NCBI GenBank assembly: GCA_002298125.1
Contig: DBMJ01000004.1
Location: 111,300-168,709 of the forward strand
Length of the DNA: 57,410 bases
Direction of reading: 5' to 3'
Source: Clostridium sp. UBA701
GTDB taxonomy: Bacteria > Bacillota > Clostridia > Clostridiales > Clostridiaceae
Shown: positions 16,560 to 25,799 of the stretch, one piece after another
How positions within the stretch are numbered: position 1 is the stretch's first letter
Layout: every line of letters starts with the position of its first letter
Made by a program: the position numbers and the translations under genes
The notes under the pieces: model-generated
Told to the model about the DNA's origin: nothing
Database searches by the model: none
What the model saw: the letters and a program-made list of their open reading frames with translations, nothing else

Positions 16560-18653
16560 TTAGTACTTGCCAAATTCCATATCGCTAAGAGCTATTCTAG
16601 GTTTTCTTTTGCTTTCAGCAGCTTGAGAATATACTGGATTTTTAGTTCTTTCTGGTCTTCTATATTCAGCCTGCTCAAACCTTGCTGAGCCTGTCTCTCT
16701 TCTTAGCCTAAACTTTCCTACCATTTCCTTAAGTATTTCTGCTTGGCTTGAAAGCTCTTCACTGGCTGCTGCACTTTCCTCTGCAGTAGCTGAATTGGTC
16801 TGTACAACCTGTGATACCTGCTCTATGCCCTTATTAATCTGAGCAATAGCTGTGGCCTGTTCATTAGAGGCTGAGGCTATTTCTCCCACAAGAATTGCAG
16901 CCTTTGCCACGCCTCCAACAATTTCGTCTAGAGCCTTTGCTGTATCATTTGCTATTTCTGTACCTATTTCAACCTTTTTAATGGAGCCCTCAATAAGAGC
17001 CGTAGTCTCCTTTGCAGCATTAGCACTTCTTGCTGCCAAATTTCTTACTTCCTCTGCCACTACTGCAAAGCCCTTCCCATGCTGCCCTGCTCTTGCTGCT
17101 TCCACTGCTGCATTTAGTGCGAGTATATTAGTCTGGAAGGCTATTTCATCTATTACCTTAATAATCTTGGAAATGTTTGAGGAGGATTCATTTATTTCTT
17201 CCATGGATTTAAGCATTTCCTTCATATGCTCATTTCCCTGCTCTGCATTAATTTTAGCCTTTAGTCCAAGCTCATTGGCCTGATTTGCATTTACTGCGTT
17301 TTCCTTGGTCTGAGAAGCTACCTCGGTTATAGAGGCTGTGAGTTCCTCTATGGAGCTTGCCTGTTCTGTGGCTCCTTGAGAAAGTGCCTGACTTCCATCA
17401 GATACCTGCCTTGAACCTGAAGCTACTTGATCAGCTGCATTGTTTATTTCCCCAAATACATCGTTAAAGGATGAGATAATTAGGTTTAATGCATCCTTAA
17501 TCTGTGCAAAATCTCCCTTGTAGTCATTATTTATTCCCACTTCTAGGTTGGAATTTGCCATTTGACCTAATACCTCTGATATTTCACTTACATAGGAGGA
17601 TAATGTATCAATAGTATCATTTAGAGCATTCTTAATATCAGCATGATCCCCTTTATAGTTACCTATAACCCTTTTCTGAAGGTTTCCATTTGACATCTCC
17701 TGCAGTACCAAGGAAGCTTCCTGTACAGGCTCAATTACTGCATCTAAAGTTTTATTTACCCCTTCAACTACCCTGCGATAATCTCCATTATGTGCTGTGG
17801 CATCTGCCCTAGTAGAAAGCTTACCTTCCACAGCAGCCTGACATAGCATATCCGCATCTGTTATTAATTTGCGAAGAGCTTGAATAATTTTAGCAAAGGA
17901 GCCTGCAAGAATTCCTAGCTCATCCTTTGTATTAATGTTTAAATCTATATTGGTATCTCCCTCTGCCAGTTTATTTGCAGCCTCCACCACTTTCTTTATA
18001 GGCTTTGAAATAACCCAAGATATAAATAAGCCAAGGGCAATGGCTAGAATTATGGCAACAGCTACAATTAACAAAAGCATATTAATGGTTGTATGGGAGC
18101 TTACTGACAAATCATCAGATTTTGTGTTTCCATTATTGACTTTATTGCTTCTAATATTGTTAAATTCATCCTTTACAGGTGTAGATAAAGGCACTAACTC
18201 CTTAGAAAGCTTTATATATGCCTCATCTTTTTTGCCTGCTACAGCAAGGTCAAGCACTTCCTGCCTTTTATTTTTATAGGCTGCCAAATCATTCATTAGT
18301 TTATCATACATTTTACGGGTTGCATCAGTTTTAATAGTTTTAGAAAAATGTTCCAATCTATCTGTATATGCTTTAGTGTCTTCCTCTATTAAATCTATGT
18401 ACTTTTTATTATTGCTTTGATTTGGGTCTAAAATGAGATTTCTAGTTTCAGTTTTATTCATTTCAAAATAGGTCTCTGCTTCAGAAAACTCTCCAATGGA
18501 TAATCCATAGTCTGTCCATAATGTACTATAAGCATCATCAGTTTTTTTAAGGTTCAATATACCAATGGCTCCAACTATTCCTGCTATAAGTGCAACTATA
18601 AGAAAACTAATTATCATTTTTACAGAAATTTTCATATTATAAAACCACTTCAT
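16560..18653 (-). CDS. Methyl-accepting chemotaxis protein with extended HAMP region
   Basis: A 697-residue chemoreceptor. TM1 (about residues 10-32) and TM2 (about 190-213) bracket an external four-helix-bundle-like sensor of about 160 residues. A HAMP domain is followed by two more HAMP-like segments (about 265-400, repeating GNYKGDHADIKNALN and NDYKGDFAQIKDALN). The signalling hairpin has the conserved tip with ALNAAVEAARAG and EEVRNLA. The tail carries a charged linker and a final short peptide typical of tethering tails. It lies inside the che operon between cheW and cheR, so it is probably the operon's own receptor. Confidence 0.93.
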   Translation of the reverse strand: MKWFYNMKISVKMIISFLIVALIAGIVGAIGILNLKKTDDAYSTLWTDYGLSIGEFSEAETYFEMNKTETRNLILDPNQSNNKKYIDLIEEDTKAYTDRLEHFSKTIKTDATRKMYDKLMNDLAAYKNKRQEVLDLAVAGKKDEAYIKLSKELVPLSTPVKDEFNNIRSNKVNNGNTKSDDLSVSSHTTINMLLLIVAVAIILAIALGLFISWVISKPIKKVVEAANKLAEGDTNIDLNINTKDELGILAGSFAKIIQALRKLITDADMLCQAAVEGKLSTRADATAHNGDYRRVVEGVNKTLDAVIEPVQEASLVLQEMSNGNLQKRVIGNYKGDHADIKNALNDTIDTLSSYVSEISEVLGQMANSNLEVGINNDYKGDFAQIKDALNLIISSFNDVFGEINNAADQVASGSRQVSDGSQALSQGATEQASSIEELTASITEVASQTKENAVNANQANELGLKAKINAEQGNEHMKEMLKSMEEINESSSNISKIIKVIDEIAFQTNILALNAAVEAARAGQHGKGFAVVAEEVRNLAARSANAAKETTALIEGSIKKVEIGTEIANDTAKALDEIVGGVAKAAILVGEIASASNEQATAIAQINKGIEQVSQVVQTNSATAEESAAASEELSSQAEILKEMVGKFRLRRETGSARFEQAEYRRPERTKNPVYSQAAESKRKPRIALSDMEFGKY

Positions 18654-18682
18654 AATAATACCTTCCTTCGTAATTAATCTAT

Positions 18683-19177
18683 TTACATGGATTCACTTAG
18701 TGCATCTATCTCCTCATCATTTAGCAGCTTGTCACAATCTAGCAGCAGCTTTACCTCACTGCCCACCTTTCCGATGCCTCTTACATATCGGTTGTGGAAG
18801 CCTGTCCTTATATCTGGCGGTGGAACCACATTTTCGTCCACTATACTTAATACCTCAGAAACATTATCTACTATTAAGCCTATGGAAATGTCTCTAATAT
18901 CTATAACGATTATACATGTCCTGTCATTATATTCTCTTGGCTCCTTTTTAAACCTCAGCCTTACATCCATTACTGGAATTATCTTGCCTCTGAGATTTAT
19001 TATGCCCTTAACATAGCCTGGCAGCTCAGGTATCTCTGTTATCTCCTGAATTCCTATAATTTCTGTTACATGCTTGATCTCAATGCCATAGTCTTCCTTG
19101 CCAACAGAAAAGGTTAAGAACTTTCCCTTTTGAGTATCCTCAGCAAGCTCCATTGTGTCGTCAATTATTTCTGCCAC
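18683..19177 (-). CDS. cheW: CheW chemotaxis coupling protein
   Basis: A 164-residue SH3-like adaptor linking receptors to CheA. Recognisable segments are FLTFSVGKEDYGIEI, ELPGYVKGIINLRGKIIPVMDVRLRF and LIVDNVSEVLSI. GTG 19177 is preferred because GGAAGG lies 8 nt upstream; the earlier in-frame GTG 19186 overlaps that ribosome site. It lies between cheA and the mcp gene, 22-31 nt from each neighbour. Confidence 0.94.
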   Translation of the reverse strand: MAEIIDDTMELAEDTQKGKFLTFSVGKEDYGIEIKHVTEIIGIQEITEIPELPGYVKGIINLRGKIIPVMDVRLRFKKEPREYNDRTCIIVIDIRDISIGLIVDNVSEVLSIVDENVVPPPDIRTGFHNRYVRGIGKVGSEVKLLLDCDKLLNDEEIDALSESM

Positions 19178-19208
19178 AAATGCCACCTTCCTTTACCATT
19201 ATTTTTGG

Positions 19209-21281
19209 TTATAGTTTTTCTAAAATGCTATTTACATCAATGATAAGGCTTATGCTTCCATCTCCTAGTATGGTACAGCCTGCAATGCCCTTTATCTTTT
19301 TGATATAGTTTGGAAGTGCCTTCACCACCACCTGCTGTTCTCCCAGTAAGCTATCTGCAAAGAGGCAGGCTGATTTCCCATCTCCCTCCACCATTATCAA
19401 TATTCCATCTCCTATTGAGGAAACGCTTGTTTTAATATTAAAGGCTCTATGTATTCTAAGAATTGGATAGCACTGTCCTCTTATCATAATCATTTCATTT
19501 CCATCAGAATCTGCAATTATATCCTTTTCTGAGGCTTTAAAGGACTCTCTTATGGAGGTGGTTGGTATGGTGTACTTTGTCTTTCCAACTGCTATCTCCA
19601 TACCATCTATAATGGCAAGAGTTAAAGGAATTTTAATTACTATGGCTGTTCCTTCCCCTGGATTGCTTTCTATTACTATGTTCCCTCCTATGCTGTCGAT
19701 GTTTTTTTTCACCACATCCATTCCCACTCCACGACCTGAGAATTCAGTTACCTTTTCTTTTGTGGAAAACCCTGGTAATAATATGTAGGAAAAAACCTCT
19801 TTGTCTGAAAGTTCACTTTCGTTTCTGGTTAAAAGCCCATTTTCTCTTGCCTTGATTAATATCTTTTCTCTACTTAGTCCCTTTCCATCATCCTTAACTA
19901 TAATCCAAACATCTCCACCAGCATTTCTTGCTTCTAGTGTAATTTTGCCTACTTCAGGTTTATTAGCCCTTTGCCTTTCCTCAGCACTTTCGAGCCCATG
20001 ATCTACTGCATTTCTAATAAGATGCATAAGAGGATCTGAAAGATGGTCTATAATATTCTTATCCACCTCTGTTTCCTCACCAATAATTTCTAGCTCCACT
20101 TCCTTGTTAAGCTTCTTACTCATATCCCTTACAATTCTGTTCATCTTTTGAAAGGTCATGGAAACAGGTACCATTCTTATGGACATCACAATATCCTGCA
20201 GCTCATTTGTAAGCTTCCTCAGCTGTCTTGCAGCCTTGTTAAAGCCCTCCAATTGAAGCCCTTCTATCTCAGGATTTCTAGTTACCATGGCTTCAGAAAT
20301 CACTATTTCACCTACCAAATCCATAAGCATGTCCAGCTTAGAAACATTAACGCTGATTATATTTTGCTGCTTTGCTATTTTTGCTATGTGTTCACACTCT
20401 TTATCCACTAAATCCATTTCAGATAAGCTTTCACATTTTTCATCCCCAGATAATAAATTATCCCTTGCCTCTATTATGTCTTTGATCTCTTTAGGATAGT
20501 CCTCCACTAAACTTAGCTCCATTGTTCTTACAAAGGCAGCTTGATTTAAAACCTCTTCCACCACTGCCCTTGGCTTGTCTGTTTCAAAGCAGATTAAAAA
20601 GCCATCTTTTCTAATAATATCTGAGCTTTCATTATTATCTGTAATATCCTCTGGAGAATAGCTTATTTCAGTGGCGATATCCTTTAGATTATGAAATACC
20701 ATATAGGCTCTTACATTTTCCATCTGACAGTCTTCTTCAAAGAAAATGCGCACACAGTATTTTGAATCTTCACCCTTGGGGGAGGGGCTTTTATAGCTGC
20801 TTATATAATACATCTGTTTTGCTGCTTCATCATTTATAGGTATGGGGGCTTCTTTACAAGCTTTTTCATTACAATTCATCTCACCAAGATAGGCTTTAAT
20901 GATAGAAACCAATGAATCTGACACCCCATCTGACTCTTGAAGGTTTTCAATTTTATTCATTTCTCCTTTTACAAAGTCAATGCCGGAGAAGATCAAGTCA
21001 CATAGCTTTCCAAATTCAAAGGAGACCTCTTTGTTCTCCCGAATTGTGAAAAATAAATCCTCTAGCGAATGAGCCAGTGCTGAGATATTGTTAAACATCA
21101 TCATGGCTGAGGAGCCCTTTATGGTATGCATTATCCTAAAAATTTCATTTATATCTTCCTCTGCAAACCTTTTATGCTTCTCGCAGGCTATTATAATTTC
21201 TTCTAGCTGCTCTATGAGCTGATTAGTCTCAAAAATAAACATTTCCAGCATAGGTTCTCTACTTATATTTTTTTCAGACAT
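19209..21281 (-). CDS. cheA: CheA chemotaxis histidine kinase
   Basis: A 690-residue cytoplasmic kinase that phosphorylates CheY and CheB. Domain order: P1 Hpt (about 1-115, phospho-His52 in MHTIKGSS), a P2-like region (about 165-265), P3 dimerisation (about 310-370, VSKLDMLMDLVGEIV), P4 ATPase (HLIRNAVDHGLE; DDGKGL; GRGVGMDVV) and P5 CheW-like domain (about 560-690). All catalytic boxes appear intact. Follows cheY by 31 nt in the same operon. GAGGTG ribosome site before ATG. Confidence 0.96.
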   Translation of the reverse strand: MSEKNISREPMLEMFIFETNQLIEQLEEIIIACEKHKRFAEEDINEIFRIMHTIKGSSAMMMFNNISALAHSLEDLFFTIRENKEVSFEFGKLCDLIFSGIDFVKGEMNKIENLQESDGVSDSLVSIIKAYLGEMNCNEKACKEAPIPINDEAAKQMYYISSYKSPSPKGEDSKYCVRIFFEEDCQMENVRAYMVFHNLKDIATEISYSPEDITDNNESSDIIRKDGFLICFETDKPRAVVEEVLNQAAFVRTMELSLVEDYPKEIKDIIEARDNLLSGDEKCESLSEMDLVDKECEHIAKIAKQQNIISVNVSKLDMLMDLVGEIVISEAMVTRNPEIEGLQLEGFNKAARQLRKLTNELQDIVMSIRMVPVSMTFQKMNRIVRDMSKKLNKEVELEIIGEETEVDKNIIDHLSDPLMHLIRNAVDHGLESAEERQRANKPEVGKITLEARNAGGDVWIIVKDDGKGLSREKILIKARENGLLTRNESELSDKEVFSYILLPGFSTKEKVTEFSGRGVGMDVVKKNIDSIGGNIVIESNPGEGTAIVIKIPLTLAIIDGMEIAVGKTKYTIPTTSIRESFKASEKDIIADSDGNEMIMIRGQCYPILRIHRAFNIKTSVSSIGDGILIMVEGDGKSACLFADSLLGEQQVVVKALPNYIKKIKGIAGCTILGDGSISLIIDVNSILEKL

Positions 21282-21312
21282 CTTATCACCTCTCTTTCTA
21301 TAAAATGTAGCC

Positions 21313-21666
21313 CTATAGTTTATTTAAAATATCTATTACCTTTTCTTCCTTGTAGGGCTTTACAATAAAGTTTTTTGCACCCTCAAGTATTGCTCTTCTC
21401 ACATTTGTTTCCTGACCTACTGCAGATATCATAAGTATCTTACAGGAAGGGTCCAGCTTCCTTATTGCACTTAACGCTTCTAGTCCATCCATTTCTGGCA
21501 TAGTAATATCCATGGTGACAAGCTCCGGGCACAGTTCTTGGTATTTTTGCACTGCTATTTTTCCGTTTTGTGCTTCCCCTACTACCTCAAAGCCATTTCT
21601 TTCAAGCATTGCCTTCATGGACAATCTCATAAACTGGGAATCATCAACAATTAATACTCTTTTCAT
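21313..21666 (-). CDS. cheY: CheY chemotaxis response regulator
   Basis: A 117-residue receiver with VDDS near the N-terminus, phospho-acceptor Asp53 (VTMDITMPEMDG), SA in MISAVGQE and Lys in VKPYKEEK. It is the first gene of the operon. ATG 21666 is preferred because AAGGTGAGG directly precedes it; a TTG 18 nt further upstream would place the ribosome site inside the gene. In its phosphorylated form CheY would act on a motility motor. No motor genes are in the window. Confidence 0.93.
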   Translation of the reverse strand: MKRVLIVDDSQFMRLSMKAMLERNGFEVVGEAQNGKIAVQKYQELCPELVTMDITMPEMDGLEALSAIRKLDPSCKILMISAVGQETNVRRAILEGAKNFIVKPYKEEKVIDILNKL

Positions 21667-21740
21667 AACCTCACCTTCTCTCAAAGCTAATGGGTTTTAT
21701 GTATTTTAATACAGTTATTATGAATAAATAACAATGTATG

Positions 21741-21758
21741 TTAGTAACTGTTAACTTA
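21741..21758. promoter_or_regulatory. TetR-like operator half of a pair (che side)
   Basis: TTAGTAACTGTTAACTTA is an imperfect palindrome placed just downstream of the che -10 box, around the start point. It resembles an inverted copy of the 21896-21913 site. Binding by the divergent TetR protein here would block che transcription; this is inference from position and symmetry. Confidence 0.45.
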
Positions 21759-21763
21759 CTTTA

Positions 21764-21792
21764 ATTATATTTATAATACTATATTTTGTCAA
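21764..21792 (-). promoter_or_regulatory. Sigma-A promoter of the chemotaxis operon
   Basis: Read on the minus strand, TTGACA (21787-21792) and TATAAT (21764-21769) are both perfect consensus hexamers with a 17-bp spacer. Transcription would start near 21757, about 90 nt before cheY. Confidence 0.85.
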
Positions 21793-21895
21793 TTAATCTC
21801 GAAAAAATAATTATAATAGTCTTAATTGTCGAAATTTAACATCATTAGTAATTGTTTAGGGGAACTCATTGTATAATAATACAAATTTAACATAC

Positions 21896-21913
21896 TTAGT
21901 TGACGTTCACTAA
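21896..21913. promoter_or_regulatory. TetR-like operator (tetR side)
   Basis: TTAGTTGACGTTCACTAA has 7 of 9 matching positions between its half sites, the usual shape of a TetR-family operator. It lies about 20 bp downstream of a TATAAT at 21872-21877 and 50 bp before the tetR start, suiting autoregulation. Confidence 0.55.
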
Positions 21914-21962
21914 CATTTACAATAAAATAAATATTAACTAACTTTTTAAAAAAGGAGGAGCC

Positions 21963-22544
21963 ATGCATAGACCGTATTTGTCTAGAAAAGAAAGTATTGT
22001 CACCTGTGCCATAGACATAATCGATGAGTTGGGACTTGAAGCATTGTCCACCAGAGAAATTGCAAAAAGACAACAAATTAGCGAAGCTGCCATATATAGG
22101 CATTTTAATAGTAAAAGGGATATAGTACTTGGAGTTTTTGATTTGTATTCTCAATTTGATATGGATATTTTTAGGACAGTAGAAGATAGTAAACTCTCCT
22201 GCAAAGAGGGTATAATGCTATACGTAAAGGCCTACGCGGAGTATTATGAGAACTACCCTGCCATCACCTCAATATTTTTTATACATGATGTTTTAAGCTA
22301 TGAAGAAAAGATTGCGGAAACGATAAGGCAGATAAACAATGGAAGATTTGAATTCTTAAAGAAATTAGTAGAGGAAGGGCAAAAAAATGGTGAGATAATT
22401 CCTGACATAAGTAGCTCTACCATATCACATAATATCTTAGGAACTATCAAATCCATAATCTTTTACTGGAGGATCAACGGCCGTAGTGTTCCCTTAAAGC
22501 AGGCCCTTGTATCTTCCTTTGAAGAATTTATTAAATTACTATGA
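21963..22544 (+). CDS. TetR-family transcriptional regulator
   Basis: A 193-residue regulator. The N-terminal helix-turn-helix spans about residues 22-48 (STREIAKRQQISEAAIYRHF). The C-terminal ligand-binding half is all-helical with no recognisable ligand signature; it contains a stretch rich in Tyr and Phe (KAYAEYYENYPAITSIFF). AAAAGGAGG lies just before the ATG. It is divergent from the che operon across about 300 bp carrying two TetR-like palindromes, so it probably controls itself and that operon. A receiver gene follows 25 bp downstream. Confidence 0.88.
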   Translation: MHRPYLSRKESIVTCAIDIIDELGLEALSTREIAKRQQISEAAIYRHFNSKRDIVLGVFDLYSQFDMDIFRTVEDSKLSCKEGIMLYVKAYAEYYENYPAITSIFFIHDVLSYEEKIAETIRQINNGRFEFLKKLVEEGQKNGEIIPDISSSTISHNILGTIKSIIFYWRINGRSVPLKQALVSSFEEFIKLL

Positions 22545-22569
22545 AAATAACTTTGGTAGGAGGGAATAT

Positions 22570-22965
22570 ATGAGAATTTTAATTGCAGAGGATGACCTAA
22601 TTAGTAGAAAATACCTTCATAGACTACTGCAGTCTTATGGGGAATGTGACCTCACATCAAACGGCATTGAGGCAGTAGATGCATATTTTTTAGCCTTGGA
22701 GGAAAATCATCCCTATGAGCTTATCTGTCTTGATATAATGATGCCTAAGCTAGATGGTATAAGGGCCTTTGAAATCATAAGGAAAAATGAAAGGCAAGGC
22801 AATACACCCTACGAAACTGCTGTTCCTATTATAATGACTACTGCCCTCAGTGAATCTCCTGATGTTTTTCATGGTTATGCTACAGGAAATGAGTACTATT
22901 TGACTAAGCCCTTCGATATAGGCTCACTGACTAACGCCATGAGAACTTTAAAATTGATTAAATAG
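22570..22965 (+). CDS. Stand-alone response regulator, paralogue of 13014-13409
   Basis: A 131-residue single receiver domain with EDD (7-9), Asp in CLDIMMPKLDG (about residue 55), TTA and Lys in TKPF. It has the same length as the receiver in the che operon and high similarity in the first 75 residues. ATG 22570 is preferred because AGGAGGG lies 5-6 nt upstream; an earlier in-frame ATG would overlap the end of the TetR gene. Cotranscription with tetR is likely from the 25-bp spacing, giving a regulator/receiver pair divergent from the che operon. Confidence 0.87.
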   Translation: MRILIAEDDLISRKYLHRLLQSYGECDLTSNGIEAVDAYFLALEENHPYELICLDIMMPKLDGIRAFEIIRKNERQGNTPYETAVPIIMTTALSESPDVFHGYATGNEYYLTKPFDIGSLTNAMRTLKLIK

Positions 22966-22995
22966 AAAAAAGTCCGCCTAAAGCGAACTTTTTTT
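22966..22995. terminator. Bidirectional hairpin terminator
   Basis: Stem AAGTCCGC / GCGAACTT with one mismatch, flanked by an A run on the left and a T run on the right, lies between the convergent receiver and zinc-ribbon genes and can serve both. Confidence 0.75.
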
Positions 22996-23001
22996 GTTTA
23001 G

Positions 23002-23472
23002 CTAATTTTCCATGTCTATTTCATAGTAGCCTTCATATATTTTCTTTAAGGAGGGCCTAAATTCCTCCTCCTCACTATAATAGTGCTCCCCTTCAATAGG
23101 ATCCTCATTTTGATCAGAGTAGAATTCAAATAGATTATATTTCTTATGACATCTAGGACACATTCCTTCATAGGCACCATCAAGGAGCAGTCTATTTTCC
23201 TTAGAATCCTCTGCTATTACATAATCACATTCAAAGCTGCAGCTCCCACAGCTATAGGTAAGCTCCCCCAGTTCATTCAAAGTAAAGGTACAATTCATTT
23301 TTTCTTCGCCTTTAGCCTCTTCAAAATCTAAGGAAAATTCCTCATCGCAGTGTGAGCATTTATAGGTAATCCTTCTGCATTTAATATCAAGAGAAATAAT
23401 ATTTGCGTTTTCGCCACACTTTGTACAGTCAAGTGTATCTTTAAATACTATTACCTTTGATTCATTACACAT
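23002..23472 (-). CDS. Multi-CxxC zinc-ribbon protein of unknown function
   Basis: A 156-residue acidic soluble protein, not assigned to a named family. Four Cys pairs are visible: CTKC (about residues 16-19), CSHC (39-42), CGSC (75-78) and CPRC (105-108), suggesting two or more structural zinc sites. The C-terminal 45 residues are acidic and Tyr/Glu-rich. There is no signal peptide or membrane segment. It stands alone between convergent terminators, so context does not suggest a function. Confidence 0.7.
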   Translation of the reverse strand: MCNESKVIVFKDTLDCTKCGENANIISLDIKCRRITYKCSHCDEEFSLDFEEAKGEEKMNCTFTLNELGELTYSCGSCSFECDYVIAEDSKENRLLLDGAYEGMCPRCHKKYNLFEFYSDQNEDPIEGEHYYSEEEEFRPSLKKIYEGYYEIDMEN

Positions 23473-23570
23473 TTTTAACCCCCTATAAAAGTATTTACCA
23501 CATTATACCATATATTATTATAATATGTAATTATAGAGATTATATTTAACATTATTTTTGTATAAATAAA

Positions 23571-23608
23571 CTCACCTTTCCTGGCAATACATACCAGCAA
23601 AAGGTGAG
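23571..23608. terminator. Hairpin between the NifX-like relic and the zinc-ribbon gene
   Basis: Arms CTCACCTTT (23571-23579) and AAAGGTGAG (23600-23608) enclose an inner CTGG/CCAG pair. Read leftward it follows the relic gene end and a T-rich run is weak, so its terminator role is tentative. Confidence 0.45.
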
Positions 23609-23628
23609 TAAAATTATTTATTCATTTT

Positions 23629-23690
23629 AATGATAGTGTTCTCCATGATGGTTACATGCAACTTATGTTTTTTATATTGTCTGCTAGAAG
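23629..23690 (-). pseudogene. Relic 3' end of a NifX-like gene
   Basis: The first 36 bases (23629-23664) match the 3' end of the intact NifX-like gene at 26556-26591 with three mismatches, including the codons for CNHHGEH and a nearby stop. Similarity continues more weakly to about 23690 (LxxN-type codons align), with a 2-nt deletion that breaks the frame. No start or upstream part exists: the next feature is the receptor gene stop at 23695. It is either the remnant of a duplicated gene or the far attachment copy left by a recombinase insertion. Confidence 0.7.
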
Positions 23691-23694
23691 CTGT

Positions 23695-25410
23695 CTATAT
23701 CTTAAATTTCTGAACCAGATTATTAAGTTTCTGTGCAAGCTCTGCCTGACTCTGGGCAGATTTTGAGACTTCATTAACTGCCCTAGCTACCTCATTAACA
23801 CTACTTAATATTTCTTCAGAACTTGCTGCAGATTCTTCTGCTGTAGCAGATACATTTTGAATAGCACTTCCTACTTGCTCCACTACCTCATCCATTTGCT
23901 TAGACGATATAGAAATTTCTTCAGACATATTCTCCACAAATTCGGCATCCTGTTCATAATGAATGCCAGTATCCAGTAGAAGCTCATAATTGGGCTTTAC
24001 GTTGTTTATCATAAAATCTAATACATCTTGTCCACTTTTTGATAATTTAGTAAAAGCAGATTGCACTTGTACTACCATGCCCTGAATATTTATAACAGCT
24101 TCTGATGACTGCTCAGCAAGTTTTCTCACTTCATCAGCCACTACTGCAAATCCTCTTCCTTGCTCTCCAGCTCTTGCAGCCTCTATGGCAGCATTTAGTG
24201 CAAGAAGATTGGTTTGTTCTGCAATATTACCAATGGATTCAGCCATCATTTTAACCTTATTAACTACCTCTCCATCTTCAATGGCTTTTAAAATATTCGT
24301 TTGTTTTTCTTCATATACTGATTCCCCAACTTCTATGCTTTTTGTAGCCTTAATTTTTATTTCAACTGCACGCTTGTTTATTTCTTTAGCAGATATTGTT
24401 GCATCACTTGCCTTGTTGGAAAGTGCATTTGCAGTTGCTCCAATCTCTTGCGTTGAAGCACTTACCTCTTCAGCGATAGCACTTAGATCCTGAACACCCT
24501 TTGATATTTGCTCAGTTGATTCATTTACTGCTTCCATCATTGATGAGATCTCTTCACTAGTAGCGTATAACTCCTCGCTGGCTGCACTTATATCTCCAAC
24601 GTCCTCTATTATTTCTGCAACTAATTTTTTTACATTTGACACTGCTTGATTTAATGCTTGTGCTAGATTACCTATTTCATCTTTTGTATTTATGTTTATT
24701 GTTTTAGTTAAATCTCCAGCCCCCATTGCTTCTGCAAACACCAAAACTTGCCTTACTTGCCTTGAAATCATAATTGATATTGATATTCCAAGTGCAATTG
24801 CAATTAATAAACCTAATACAATTATTAAAATTGTAATATTTAAAGAAGCCTTAAAAGTAGAATTGTTCTCCTTATTGGACTCATCTGCCTGCTTAACATT
24901 ATCACCAATCAATACATTTAAGCTATCATATACTTTAATTCTAATGTCGGCAGCCTTCTTAATATTTGCATCAGCCTGTTTGTAATCATTTTCATTGACA
25001 AATTTTATAACAGTTTTATATATATTTTCAAAATCATTCATATCTTTTTTTAATTGTAGAAAAATGTGTTCTTCTTCTTTAGATAATAGTGATTTCTCAT
25101 ACACATTAAGAAACGAAGTATTTTCATCGCCTAATTGATTGATTTCCTTTATTATCTCTTCCTTTTGATTCTTTTCTATATCTTGATAGACTAATCTTAA
25201 TAAATCCGCACGTATTTCAGTAAAATTTTGTCTTATGTCCATTAGGTCTTTTATAGATTCTAAGTTATAGTCATGCATTGAACTACTGTTAGAATTTATT
25301 TTATGCATATTGTTTACTCCAATAAACCCTACAATTCCAATAAATAGTGCTACAATAATAAATGATGATACTAGCTTTTGTGCCATTTTTAAATTTTTAA
25401 ACCACTTCAT
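23695..25410 (-). CDS. Methyl-accepting chemotaxis protein (571 aa)
   Basis: A chemoreceptor with TM1 at about 10-32, an external four-helix-bundle-like domain of about 155 residues, TM2 at about 190-213, HAMP, and a cytoplasmic hairpin with the tip ALNAAIEAARAGEQGRGFAV. It closely resembles the receptor at 31094-32806 in length and cytoplasmic half; the external domains differ more. It begins MKWFKNLKMAQKL as that paralogue does. The gene is bracketed by the NifX-like relic and, divergently, a short tyrosine recombinase, so it may have arrived as cargo of a small integrating element. Confidence 0.93.
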   Translation of the reverse strand: MKWFKNLKMAQKLVSSFIIVALFIGIVGFIGVNNMHKINSNSSSMHDYNLESIKDLMDIRQNFTEIRADLLRLVYQDIEKNQKEEIIKEINQLGDENTSFLNVYEKSLLSKEEEHIFLQLKKDMNDFENIYKTVIKFVNENDYKQADANIKKAADIRIKVYDSLNVLIGDNVKQADESNKENNSTFKASLNITILIIVLGLLIAIALGISISIMISRQVRQVLVFAEAMGAGDLTKTININTKDEIGNLAQALNQAVSNVKKLVAEIIEDVGDISAASEELYATSEEISSMMEAVNESTEQISKGVQDLSAIAEEVSASTQEIGATANALSNKASDATISAKEINKRAVEIKIKATKSIEVGESVYEEKQTNILKAIEDGEVVNKVKMMAESIGNIAEQTNLLALNAAIEAARAGEQGRGFAVVADEVRKLAEQSSEAVINIQGMVVQVQSAFTKLSKSGQDVLDFMINNVKPNYELLLDTGIHYEQDAEFVENMSEEISISSKQMDEVVEQVGSAIQNVSATAEESAASSEEILSSVNEVARAVNEVSKSAQSQAELAQKLNNLVQKFKI

Positions 25411-25799
25411 TGTCTACTCCCCCTACGTTAAAATGCTACCATATTAATCTCAAAGAATATTACATGATTATTGAGAAATTTATCTATATAATTAATTAAA
25501 TGCCACCTCCCAGCCATTTACTTTTTCATTAATATAAAAAACCCATTGCTTTTATATTTTATATATATATACTGCCTTTTTTATGCAGTTATTTTAAAAA
25601 GTATTCATTTTTGACATAACGTATTATATGCAGTATCATTGTTTAAAACAAAATAAATATTTTGACTAAATTTTAACACAAATCACTCCATTAAATACCA
25701 ATTTAATGTTGTAATATATTAATTACGTTATAATATTCTATTTATTTCGCCCTAATTAATCCTATTATTACATGATAATACAAATATTTTATATATAAT
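25411..25799. other. Long AT-rich intergenic region between receptor and recombinase
   Basis: It holds no gene. Visible structure: an inverted repeat CATTAAAT-ACCA-ATTTAATG (25689-25708), a short hairpin ACTGC/GCAGT (25571-25589), and an 11-bp direct repeat TATTACATGAT (about 25459 and 25767). A rightward TTGACA (25611-25616) with TATCAT 17 bp later is a possible promoter. The receptor promoter was not resolved. Confidence 0.5.
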
